From CAZHOS01 sp964534605 (GTDB lineage Bacteria > Patescibacteriota > Saccharimonadia > Saccharimonadales > VXPC01): a DNA stretch of 16,672 nucleotides. The stretch covers positions 1 through 16,672 of the forward strand of contig CAZHOS010000019.1 of assembly GCA_964534605.1 (NCBI GenBank), in the 5' to 3' direction. The notes beneath the pieces were generated by a model. It made no database searches and was not told where the DNA came from. It worked only from the letters and a program-made list of their open reading frames with translations. Numbering within the stretch: the stretch's first letter is position 1; every line of letters starts with the position of its first letter. The translations under genes were made by a program, and so were the position numbers. Shown here piece by piece: positions 6,594-12,673 of the stretch.

Positions 6594-6809
6594 CTAGGAC
6601 TCTTTTAGGAATTTGATGTGTTTGGCGACAGCTACTGCGCTGTTAATGCTTCCTTCACGTACCCGAGCCGCCAGTACGTTGCGGTGTATTCTAGAAGCGA
6701 TAGCTTCTGCTGGTAAGTCCAGGTCGTTATCTATGGCTAGGAAGAGCTCATCGGCAATTCTTTGGTTATCGGTTACCCACTTTGGTTGTGCGGGTTTTTC
6801 AGTCATCAT
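6594..6809 (-). CDS. small protein of unknown function between rplK and rplA (71 aa)
   Basis: 71 aa from ATG at 6809 (or 70 aa from the next ATG). It is soluble and helical, with a mixed-charge centre (NDLDLPAEAIASRIHRNVLA) and a C-terminal HIKFLKES. The frame stays open upstream, but these ATGs are preferred: GAGGA lies just upstream and the start overlaps the end of the 84-aa gene (ATGATGACTGA), a typical coupled arrangement. No family is recognised. Being inside the rplK-rplA group suggests a link to translation, or a two-gene insertion. Confidence 0.7.
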   Translation of the reverse strand: MMTEKPAQPKWVTDNQRIADELFLAIDNDLDLPAEAIASRIHRNVLAARVREGSINSAVAVAKHIKFLKES

Positions 6810-7053
6810 TCGTGTCCTCGTCGTCGGTAGCGAAGGCCAGTGTCGGTCCGCCAAGGATACCCCAAAGGGTAGCGTTCTCTTTGGCCAAGCTGTGCAGAAT
6901 CTCTGCCTCCTCGGCTTTTAACTCGCGCACTAACTCACGGATGTTGGGCATATGGGTTACGTCGCCACCACTTTCGTGAAATTTACCTAGAAGCCCGCTC
7001 AAGCGCTGCACTTTGTCGTGCGTGCTACTTGGCTGTACCTCTGGTGTCTGCAT
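6799..7053 (-). CDS. small protein of unknown function directly after rplK (84 aa)
   Basis: 84 aa, soluble, helical in the centre (MPNIRELVRELKAEEAEILHSL is not quoted in full; about residues 35-56) with a very acidic tail (TDDEDTNDD). The start ATG lies one base after the rplK stop, with AGAAGG inside the rplK end as ribosome binding site, so translation is probably coupled. Its 3' end overlaps the 71-aa gene. No family is recognised. The tight packing argues that both genes are real and expressed with rplK. Confidence 0.75.
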   Translation of the reverse strand: MQTPEVQPSSTHDKVQRLSGLLGKFHESGGDVTHMPNIRELVRELKAEEAEILHSLAKENATLWGILGGPTLAFATDDEDTNDD

Positions 7054-7054
7054 A

Positions 7055-7498
7055 CTAGCCTTCTACTTCTACTCCCATGCTACGGGCAGTACCGGCAACC
7101 ATTCTTTTGACAGAGTCGATTCGGTCGGTGTTCATGTCTTGAGCCTTCTTTTCGGCTATTTCGGTCAGTTGTGCCTGTGATAGCTTCTTGTCTAGCTTGG
7201 TCTTGTTAGGCTCGCCACTGCCCTTTTGGACACCAAGTGCTGCACGGATGAGCTCGTCCGTAGCCGCACCAACAATCCGCCATTTCATGGATCGGTCGTC
7301 GTAGATAGTTAGGTGTACGGTAAGGTCTTCGCCGCCACGGTCTTTGGTCTCGTCGTTGAACGGGTTGATGAAGTCCATCATATTTACGCCGTACTGACCA
7401 AGCGTTGATCCTACTGGAGGAGCTGCACTGGCTTGACCGCCGCGTATGCGCATTTTTAGATTTGCTTTTACTGGGTTGCTGCTAGCTTTGTCAGCCAT
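7055..7498 (-). CDS. rplK: 50S ribosomal protein L11
   Basis: L11 binds the GTPase-associated region of 23S rRNA. The 147-aa protein has both domains: the N-terminal domain (about 1-80) with the proline-rich GQASAAPPVGSTLGQYGVN, and the C-terminal rRNA-binding domain with KGSGEPNKTKLDKK and the hallmark RMVAGTARSMGVEVEG. AAGGAGA lies about 7 nt before the ATG. It heads the group rplK, 84-aa, 71-aa, rplA, 174-aa, all on the minus strand. nusG and secE, its usual upstream neighbours, are 2.5 kb away behind accessory genes. Confidence 0.97.
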   Translation of the reverse strand: MADKASSNPVKANLKMRIRGGQASAAPPVGSTLGQYGVNMMDFINPFNDETKDRGGEDLTVHLTIYDDRSMKWRIVGAATDELIRAALGVQKGSGEPNKTKLDKKLSQAQLTEIAEKKAQDMNTDRIDSVKRMVAGTARSMGVEVEG

Positions 7499-7521
7499 TA
7501 GTTTTCTCCTTGAGATAAATT

Positions 7522-7563
7522 GCGTTAGTGCTATTGATTATTGAAGCGCAATAACACTAGTGC
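7522..7563. promoter_or_regulatory. long hairpin in the rplK leader
   Basis: Bases 7522-7536 pair with 7549-7563 over 15 positions, with one C-A on the plus strand that becomes G-U on the minus strand. It lies about 25 nt before rplK, between its Shine-Dalgarno site and the preceding gene. It may be a terminator of the 118-aa gene, an attenuator or a protein-binding site in the rplK mRNA. Confidence 0.45.
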
Positions 7564-7595
7564 GTAACTAAACAAAAATACCTTAAAAACCTACT

Positions 7596-7952
7596 TTAGT
7601 CAAACAGAGTTGATGCTATAGGTTCAGCTAAGCTGCTCTCTTCTAAATCTAGAACCAGCTGTCGTGGCTTTACTCTATCTAAGCTCTCAAGAGCGCTGCG
7701 CATAGTCTTGCTGTTACGATCTGGCCTGTTATCGTGGAGTCCTATCCGCTCACCAAGCGTAGTGCGAGTATCACTAATAACTACGTTAGGTTCTCCTCTT
7801 AGGCTATCAAAAAAACATGTTTCGCCTTGCAGATTAGGACCCCCGACATAGCAAATAGCTACTGGGCACGCACCGATCTTGCCCATATTTATATCTTTAC
7901 CTAAACATCCCTTAATTTCCAGCGATGCGTCTTTATCAGTATTGATCTCCAT
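7596..7952 (-). CDS. protein of unknown function with four cysteines (118 aa)
   Basis: 118 aa, soluble, with Cys16, Cys29, Cys34 and Cys46 in the first half (KGCLGK, IGACPVAICYVGG, ETCFF) and an acidic C-terminus. The Cys spacing does not match a metal-binding family I know. The start at 7952 is supported by a -10 TATACT (7960-7965) ending seven bases upstream, which predicts a leaderless mRNA. It is divergent from the 140-aa gene; both promoters lie in the 114-base gap. Confidence 0.65.
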   Translation of the reverse strand: MEINTDKDASLEIKGCLGKDINMGKIGACPVAICYVGGPNLQGETCFFDSLRGEPNVVISDTRTTLGERIGLHDNRPDRNSKTMRSALESLDRVKPRQLVLDLEESSLAEPIASTLFD

Positions 7953-7959
7953 ATATTTA

Positions 7960-7965
7960 AGTATA
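7960..7965 (-). promoter_or_regulatory. -10 box of the 118-aa gene (leaderless)
   Basis: TATACT on the minus strand, preceded directly by TG, then seven bases to the ATG. No clear -35 was found. Confidence 0.5.
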
Positions 7966-8032
7966 CACGCTAGTACCCTGCGGATCTCCAGTATTAAGGC
8001 CTATACTTGCTCTTTGTCCAAGTCGCCACAAA

Positions 8033-8060
8033 TTGACTAATTTATAAACTAGTGTATAAT
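8033..8060 (+). promoter_or_regulatory. strong promoter of the 140-aa gene (leaderless)
   Basis: TTGACT (8033-8038), 16-bp spacer, consensus TATAAT (8055-8060), and six bases to the ATG at 8067. Transcription should start at about the A of the start codon; no ribosome binding site is present. Confidence 0.85.
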
Positions 8061-8066
8061 ATTTTT

Positions 8067-8489
8067 ATGAACTTACTGAATAAGTCTTCATTGGAAGAGA
8101 GCCGTGTGATTGCAAAGAGCATACAGCTAAGAGACGCGGTAATTTCCGGCTCCCTAGGTGAGCTTGTATATAGTCCCGACGACCCTCAAACATCTGGCGT
8201 TTCCTATGAAGGTGTAGAAGAAGACTTGGCGTACTTTTTGGATTTTTGGGAAGATGACCCTAAATCCGAGTCATCATTTTCTTTACGTTTCACCGGGGCG
8301 CTGCAACGTACAAGATCGCAAGAAGAAAAACCAATACACATGGATTTAGTCGTGTCTCTGAGTGTTGGTGCTATCTATAAACAGATACACAAGAGTTATG
8401 GAAGACCGATTGAAGAAAGGCGCCTAAAGTATGATGAATTGCTTGATGTAGATCATGCTCTAGGCATCTCTCTTGGGGAAAACGGCTAA
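8067..8489 (+). CDS. protein of unknown function (140 aa)
   Basis: 140 aa, acidic and soluble, with no recognised domain. Visible pieces are VEEDLAYFLDFWEDDPKSE, a basic patch (ALQRTRSQEEK), a short hydrophobic strand (MDLVVSLSVGAIYKQI) and a C-terminal charged region. An in-frame GTG at 8052 is rejected as the start because it lies inside the promoter; the ATG at 8067 sits exactly where transcription should begin. A hairpin follows the stop. It is a single-gene unit on the plus strand among minus-strand neighbours. Confidence 0.72.
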   Translation: MNLLNKSSLEESRVIAKSIQLRDAVISGSLGELVYSPDDPQTSGVSYEGVEEDLAYFLDFWEDDPKSESSFSLRFTGALQRTRSQEEKPIHMDLVVSLSVGAIYKQIHKSYGRPIEERRLKYDELLDVDHALGISLGENG

Positions 8490-8504
8490 AACCCAATCAA
8501 CTAG

Positions 8505-8534
8505 TAGACTCCGCCTGTAAAAAGGCGGAGTCTA
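8505..8534. terminator. hairpin between convergent genes
   Basis: A perfect 11-bp stem TAGACTCCGCC/GGCGGAGTCTA with an 8-base loop containing AAAAA lies between the 140-aa gene and the pentapeptide-repeat gene. It can serve as a terminator for both, although the downstream T-runs are weak. Confidence 0.65.
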
Positions 8535-8555
8535 ATCATTATGCTCAAAATATCT

Positions 8556-9079
8556 TTAAGATTCGTCGAGGATCTTTAGATTTGCCTCTAGCGCTAGTGT
8601 TGGGGCTATCTGCATCAACTGGTCAGTAGATATAACGATGTTCTTTAGATAAGAAATACCCCATATACTCTCCAAGCTTGAGCCACGTAGGTATAATTTG
8701 TCTGCAACCTTCATCTCTCTTAGATCTATTTCTTTCATTTCACAGTCCTTGAACCTTAGAGTCCTTTCGACTTCGGGCTGACAGAACAAAGCGTCGTTAA
8801 CATAACAATTATCAAAGGCTGCCTTTTTAAAGACTGCTGCTAAAAAGGTAGATATATCAAATCTACAATCAGTAAAAATTACTTCTTCGAGGGATATAGA
8901 AGACAAGTTTGTACCCGTAAAATTACACTCAGTAAGCCTCGTCCTCCAAAAAAAGTAGCTCCTACTAAGCTAGCATTAGAGAAATTGCATCTTTCGTAAA
9001 GCTTATCGCCATCTTTGAACCCCGCAAGATCCTTGGCCTGATAAGACTCTCCTTCTATGACCGTAAATGACTCATCCAT
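8556..9079 (-). pseudogene. pentapeptide-repeat protein gene with a one-base frameshift
   Basis: Two overlapping frames join into one protein of about 174 aa if one base is added to the seven-A run at 8948-8954. The repeat register then continues without a break: CNFSN ASLVG ATFFW RTRLT, then ECNFT GTNLS SISLE EVIFT, then DCRFD ISTFL and so on. Pentapeptide repeats form a right-handed beta-helix; some members mimic DNA or protect gyrase, but many have unknown roles. The start at 9079 is supported by a consensus TATAAT seven bases upstream. As read, translation stops soon after the shift. It may be a real mutation, a sequencing error, or slippage-based phase variation. Confidence 0.75.
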
Positions 9080-9086
9080 AATACAC

Positions 9087-9092
9087 ATTATA
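9087..9092 (-). promoter_or_regulatory. -10 box of the pentapeptide-repeat gene (leaderless)
   Basis: TATAAT on the minus strand, seven bases before the ATG at 9079. An ATG further upstream overlaps this box and is therefore unlikely to be used. Confidence 0.55.
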
Positions 9093-9145
9093 CCGCGCTA
9101 CCTTATAGTTCATTTTTGAAGGCCATGTCTACTGGCGGTAGATGG

Positions 9146-9697
9146 CTATAATTTAAGACGCTTATATGAATCTAGCTGCTCGTCTAAGACCATACCCTTT
9201 GCTCTATAGAAACGTCCTGCACCAGTATTGGCATCATCCACTAAAAGAGTCAGTTTTTGCTCAAGCATGTCTGCGTAATCCTTTACTATAGAAAAAAGCA
9301 TACTGCCCACCTTACCTCCACGATGAGCCTTTTTGACGTAGAGTTCGTCTAAGTGAACCCTTGGCTGCCCTCCCAATGTGTCCGCGTCTCGGTTTGACTT
9401 AGCCTTCTGAGGCCCGAGCCAGCTCACAAACAATGTATCTGGATCAACATTATGTAGTGCTTGGCCTACTATCTCTCCATCATCTGTAATCGCAAGTATT
9501 GATCTTGCACAAAACAGACTACTAGAAGGATCGATACAGTTCCGCATATCGAGAGGGGTCAGCTGAAGCTTTGACCAATCACTGCTTTCTTCTTCGCCCG
9601 TAGCATCTGCTCGGTATCTAGCTTCAGTCAAAGCAAGGTCAATAACCATTTCGTACACTGCATCTGCCTCTTCAGGCCTGGCTTCTCTGTATATCAT
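9146..9697 (-). CDS. GNAT-family N-acetyltransferase
   Basis: 183 aa with the GNAT fold throughout: an N-terminal strand-helix (IYREARPEEADAVYEMV), a central VHLDELYVKKAHRGGKVG (about 115-132) containing the acetyl-CoA pyrophosphate loop R-G-G-K-V-G, and the C-terminal AGRFYRAKGMV typical of motif B. It would transfer an acetyl group from acetyl-CoA to an amine; the substrate cannot be told from sequence. Compared with typical GNATs, an insert around residues 30-60 (GEEESSDWSKLQLTPLDMRN) lengthens the region before the central sheet. No clear ribosome binding site is seen. It lies between the pentapeptide gene and element C. Confidence 0.88.
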   Translation of the reverse strand: MIYREARPEEADAVYEMVIDLALTEARYRADATGEEESSDWSKLQLTPLDMRNCIDPSSSLFCARSILAITDDGEIVGQALHNVDPDTLFVSWLGPQKAKSNRDADTLGGQPRVHLDELYVKKAHRGGKVGSMLFSIVKDYADMLEQKLTLLVDDANTGAGRFYRAKGMVLDEQLDSYKRLKL

Positions 9698-9793
9698 GAG
9701 ATTAAGCCTACCGATAATGTACTCACACTACAAGCATAGCCAGCATCATTGATTGTAGGATTGTTGTTTAAGCTAGATCGATGTGCTGACCCG

Positions 9794-10037
9794 AAAACCG
9801 CTTGGCTTTGAGCTAGGATTGAATTTTATCTGCGGAAACGCAAAGGAGGTGCGCATATAGCACTCCGTAAGAGTCAAGCCTATGGCTTGACCGGAAGGGC
9901 GAAGGTGGTATGGCTCACGACCAAGTGTCCTGCGTACCATAAAGATAAAATATCGATTCTAGCCAAAGACAGAAAAACCTCCAGTGCAACCAGCAATGCT
10001 AGTTGCCCGTGGCGGATTTTCCGGGCCAAGTGGTTTT
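9794..10037 (+). ncRNA. structured noncoding element, copy C (next to nusG), enlarged
   Basis: Third copy. The outer stem 9794-9806/10025-10037 is a perfect 13 pairs (one G-U) and runs into the nusG stop codon. The inner stem 9812-9831/9943-9963 has 20 pairs with one bulged A, the same bulge as in A and B, and two G-U pairs that favour the plus strand. The 3' hairpin 9986-9994/9998-10006 has one C-A on the plus strand (G-U on the minus). It differs from A and B by about 70 extra bases after the shared TCCGTAAG (about 9871-9941), containing a GTCAAGCC/GGCTTGAC hairpin. On the minus strand, an A-rich stem followed by GGTTTTT can terminate nusG. Confidence 0.65.
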
Positions 10038-10581
10038 AGGGGCGTTTGACTTGGAGGGAGTCCAACTCTACGGGCGTCTCGCGCCCGAACATATTAACAA
10101 GCACCTTGATCTTGCCCTTTTGTGGATCAACCTCGGATACTGAGCCTTCTTGGTCGCGGAATGGCCCGTCGATAATCTGGACAACATCGCCTGGTTTGTA
10201 GTCGATCTTGTGTTTTGGCTGATCAACGCCCATGCGGCGTAGGATCTTCTCGACTTCGTCTTTACTAAGAGGCGTTGGGTCGGAGCCACTGCCGACAAAC
10301 CCGGTTACGTTGGGGGTGTTACGCACGATAAACCAAGCATCTTCGGTTAGCTTCATCTGGATAAGCACGTAGCCTTGGAAGATGCGTTTTTCGACTACAC
10401 GGCGCTTGCCGTTTTTGATCTCTATTTGCTTTTCCTTTGGCACAAGGATCTTCATGATCTTGTCCTTCATGTCCAGAGACTCTGCGCGCTGGGTGATTGC
10501 CTCGCGTACTTGCTCTTCGTAACCACTATATGTGTGGATGGCGTACCATTGCTTTTTTGTGTCGTAGCGTCTATTTGCCAT
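10036..10581 (-). CDS. nusG: transcription termination/antitermination factor NusG
   Basis: NusG binds RNA polymerase, modulates pausing and couples transcription to translation or Rho. The 181-aa protein has normal length with the NGN domain (about 10-105; WYAIHTYSGYEEQV, KRIFQGYVLIQM, then VRNTPNVTGFVG) and a C-terminal KOW domain (about 127-181; YKPGDVVQIIDGPFRDQEG). AAGGAG lies 7 nt before the ATG. It follows secE by 10 nt and forms an operon with it. The stop codon is part of the outer stem of element C. Confidence 0.97.
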   Translation of the reverse strand: MANRRYDTKKQWYAIHTYSGYEEQVREAITQRAESLDMKDKIMKILVPKEKQIEIKNGKRRVVEKRIFQGYVLIQMKLTEDAWFIVRNTPNVTGFVGSGSDPTPLSKDEVEKILRRMGVDQPKHKIDYKPGDVVQIIDGPFRDQEGSVSEVDPQKGKIKVLVNMFGRETPVELDSLQVKRP

Positions 10582-10591
10582 TATTTACTCC

Positions 10592-11071
10592 TTAAAATAA
10601 GTTTTGCAGATATTCTCTGATGTTTTGTGATTCGTTGAGGATTACTTCTTCGAAGACTTTGCCCAGTACCCAGTCCAAGCTAGATACGAGTATCGCAAAG
10701 ACAACAGCAAACATAACTACGGCGAAGGTTAGACTCCAGGCTTCCTTAAAGGATGGCCAGGTGACTTCCTGTATCTCGCGTACAGAGTTGCTGAAGTACG
10801 AAGGTATGATACTGCGCTGCTTGGTAAGAGACGCTTTAATACCAGTTGCCTCGTGGTCGTGGTCGTGCACATCCAAGCTTTTGTTTAGGAAGCTTTTGGT
10901 GTTATTTGCAGCCTGCGAGGCTTTGGCGGCAGTCTTGGAAGGCTTTTTGGGGGCCTTCTTTTTCTGCTCTTTGGCTTTCTTGGCCTGGGCTTTGTCTGCC
11001 TTCTCGCGGACTGTCACTGGCTTTTTGGCCAGCTTACGACGTCTGTGCTGCTTTGCTTTTTCCTCGCTCAT
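10592..11071 (-). CDS. secE: preprotein translocase subunit SecE with long basic N-terminus
   Basis: SecE clamps SecY in the SecYEG channel. The SecE core is at about 92-146 of 159: the amphipathic VREIQEVTWPSFKEAW and one membrane helix (about 112-137). Bacterial single-helix SecE is usually about 60-65 aa; here a 90-residue N-terminal extension precedes it, Lys/Ala/Gln-rich at first and then with VHDHDHE (68-74). The ATG at 11071 is chosen because GGAG lies 6 nt upstream; an in-frame GTG at 11089 has no such site. It is the first gene of the secE-nusG operon. Confidence 0.93.
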   Translation of the reverse strand: MSEEKAKQHRRRKLAKKPVTVREKADKAQAKKAKEQKKKAPKKPSKTAAKASQAANNTKSFLNKSLDVHDHDHEATGIKASLTKQRSIIPSYFSNSVREIQEVTWPSFKEAWSLTFAVVMFAVVFAILVSSLDWVLGKVFEEVILNESQNIREYLQNLF

Positions 11072-11103
11072 TGATACTCCAAAATGCACTATTCTTTACA
11101 AAA

Positions 11104-11131
11104 TAAATAGGATGCTGCTGCATCCCGTCAA
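11104..11131 (-). promoter_or_regulatory. secE-nusG promoter with an inverted repeat as spacer
   Basis: Minus strand: -35 TTGACG (11126-11131) and -10 TATTTA (11104-11109). The 16-bp spacer is entirely the inverted repeat GGATGC-(4 nt)-GCATCC. It could be a repressor site; a chance hairpin is possible. Confidence 0.5.
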
Positions 11132-11188
11132 GTCAATTTTACTCCAATAACTATGTTTTAGCAAACAGAGTATCTGCGGCATTAGATT

Positions 11189-11197
11189 TGATACAAT
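11189..11197 (+). promoter_or_regulatory. extended -10 of the glycosyltransferase gene (leaderless)
   Basis: TGA-TACAAT, then six bases, then the ATG at 11204. There is no Shine-Dalgarno site and no strong -35. Confidence 0.55.
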
Positions 11198-11203
11198 AAG
11201 CTT

Positions 11204-12673
11204 ATGCTTTTAATAGGTCTGCACCTCATCTTTGGCTATGTGGCTGATTATGTATTATCCAGCTTGGGGAACAAGAACATGCGCTGGGGCTTTGTTCTGC
11301 TGCAGAGCCTGTACGAACTATATGTTCTGTGGTTGTCGTTCTGGGTATTGAGCTCGGTGAACTTCAGGTCTTACTGGTGGGTATTGATCACAGGCCTTGT
11401 TTTACTGGCGGGTTACCGTTTATTTAACCGAGCACGTCTGATATTGTCACCCCAAGAACCAGATCGACTTAAACGATCTTTTCTGCGCAGTAGCGCGGTT
11501 ATTCATTTGACCTCCGCCTTGTTGGTTACTGCAGTTATTTATATCCTACTGGCTGCTTGGCCTGTCTACGTGGTGGTCATCGGCATGTCGGTACTTATGG
11601 CTGCACTTACGTTTTATCACAGACTAATATATAGATTGCCCGAGCGCACAGAGCATCTGTCTGACAAAGAACTACCCAGTGTTAGCTTGCTGGTGCCAGC
11701 ACGTAACGAGACGCGCGAGCTAGTCGAGTGCCTAGAGTCACTTGTAGCAATAGACTATCCCAAGCTAGAGATACTTGTGGTAGACGACTGCTCTACCAAT
11801 ACCAAGACCTCGCAGATTATCAAGAGCTTCGCCCGCTCGGGCGTACGCTTTATTAAGGGTAGTCCGCCAAGTGATAGCTGGATCGGCAAGAACAACGCCT
11901 ACCAAGCTTTGTATGAGGCAGCCAGTAGCGAATGGCTTTTCTTCCTGGGTACGGACATTCGTATGGGCAAGCATTCACTGCGTAACATCATGAGTATTAT
12001 GGGGCAGACAGACCTAGAGATGGTGTCAATTATGCCTTTCCGCGATATCCGCGCGCAGTATGGCTTGTTGGCGCCTCTGCGGCATTGGTGGGAGTTTGTG
12101 CTGCCGCGCGAAATACTAAAGAGACCACCCGTACTCAGCACCGCCTGGCTGGTGCAAAAAGGCCAGCTTAAGCCTTTTGGAGGGTTGCGTGGGGTGAGCA
12201 GGTCGGTTATCCCGGAGCGTCATATAGCTAAGCATATCGGGGCAAATTACGCGTTTTGGTTGGCAGAGCCACGTAAGACATGGTTGTCCACCACCAAAGG
12301 TACACGGGACAGATATGGAACGGCCTATAGACATAGGTACCCGCAGCTCAAGAGGCGTGTCGAGCGGGTAGCCATTACCTCTATTGCTATGGTCGGCTTT
12401 ACAGTCACCTTACTTGGGTCGATTTGGTTTGCACCCCTTATCGGGCTGGTAGCTTACGCGCTGGTTGGCTTTAGCGTATTTATGCCGGCCCTTACGTTTT
12501 ATGGCCTGGGCGGTGTGCTGCGCTCGCTACTGTGGCCCCTGCTACTACTGCAAGAGATAGCCATAATTAACTACTCGATGTACAAATACGAGCTATCCCA
12601 AGTTAGTTGGAGCGGTCGCAACATTTGCTTGCCGGTGATGCGCGTTATTAAGCAGCTGCCGCCTATAGATTAG
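11204..12673 (+). CDS. membrane-bound family 2 glycosyltransferase
   Basis: 489 aa. The N-terminal 140 residues have several membrane segments (about 2-20, 30-50, 57-70, 98-118, 120-138). A GT-A domain of family 2 follows (about 156-345): VSLLVPARNE (160-169), LEILVVDDCS (188-197) for the nucleotide-sugar site, GKNNAYQAL (228-236), and GTDIRM (249-254) in place of the usual DxD. Two to three more membrane segments lie at about 385-450. It probably transfers a sugar to a lipid or cell-envelope acceptor at the cytoplasmic face; the substrate is not predictable. Its stop overlaps that of the convergent histidine kinase gene by 4 bp. Confidence 0.88.
   Translation: MLLIGLHLIFGYVADYVLSSLGNKNMRWGFVLLQSLYELYVLWLSFWVLSSVNFRSYWWVLITGLVLLAGYRLFNRARLILSPQEPDRLKRSFLRSSAVIHLTSALLVTAVIYILLAAWPVYVVVIGMSVLMAALTFYHRLIYRLPERTEHLSDKELPSVSLLVPARNETRELVECLESLVAIDYPKLEILVVDDCSTNTKTSQIIKSFARSGVRFIKGSPPSDSWIGKNNAYQALYEAASSEWLFFLGTDIRMGKHSLRNIMSIMGQTDLEMVSIMPFRDIRAQYGLLAPLRHWWEFVLPREILKRPPVLSTAWLVQKGQLKPFGGLRGVSRSVIPERHIAKHIGANYAFWLAEPRKTWLSTTKGTRDRYGTAYRHRYPQLKRRVERVAITSIAMVGFTVTLLGSIWFAPLIGLVAYALVGFSVFMPALTFYGLGGVLRSLLWPLLLLQEIAIINYSMYKYELSQVSWSGRNICLPVMRVIKQLPPID

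Noticed and set aside
8052..8066. GTG at 8052 as start of the 140-aa gene
   Set aside because: It overlaps the -10 box of the promoter, so it would not be part of the transcript.
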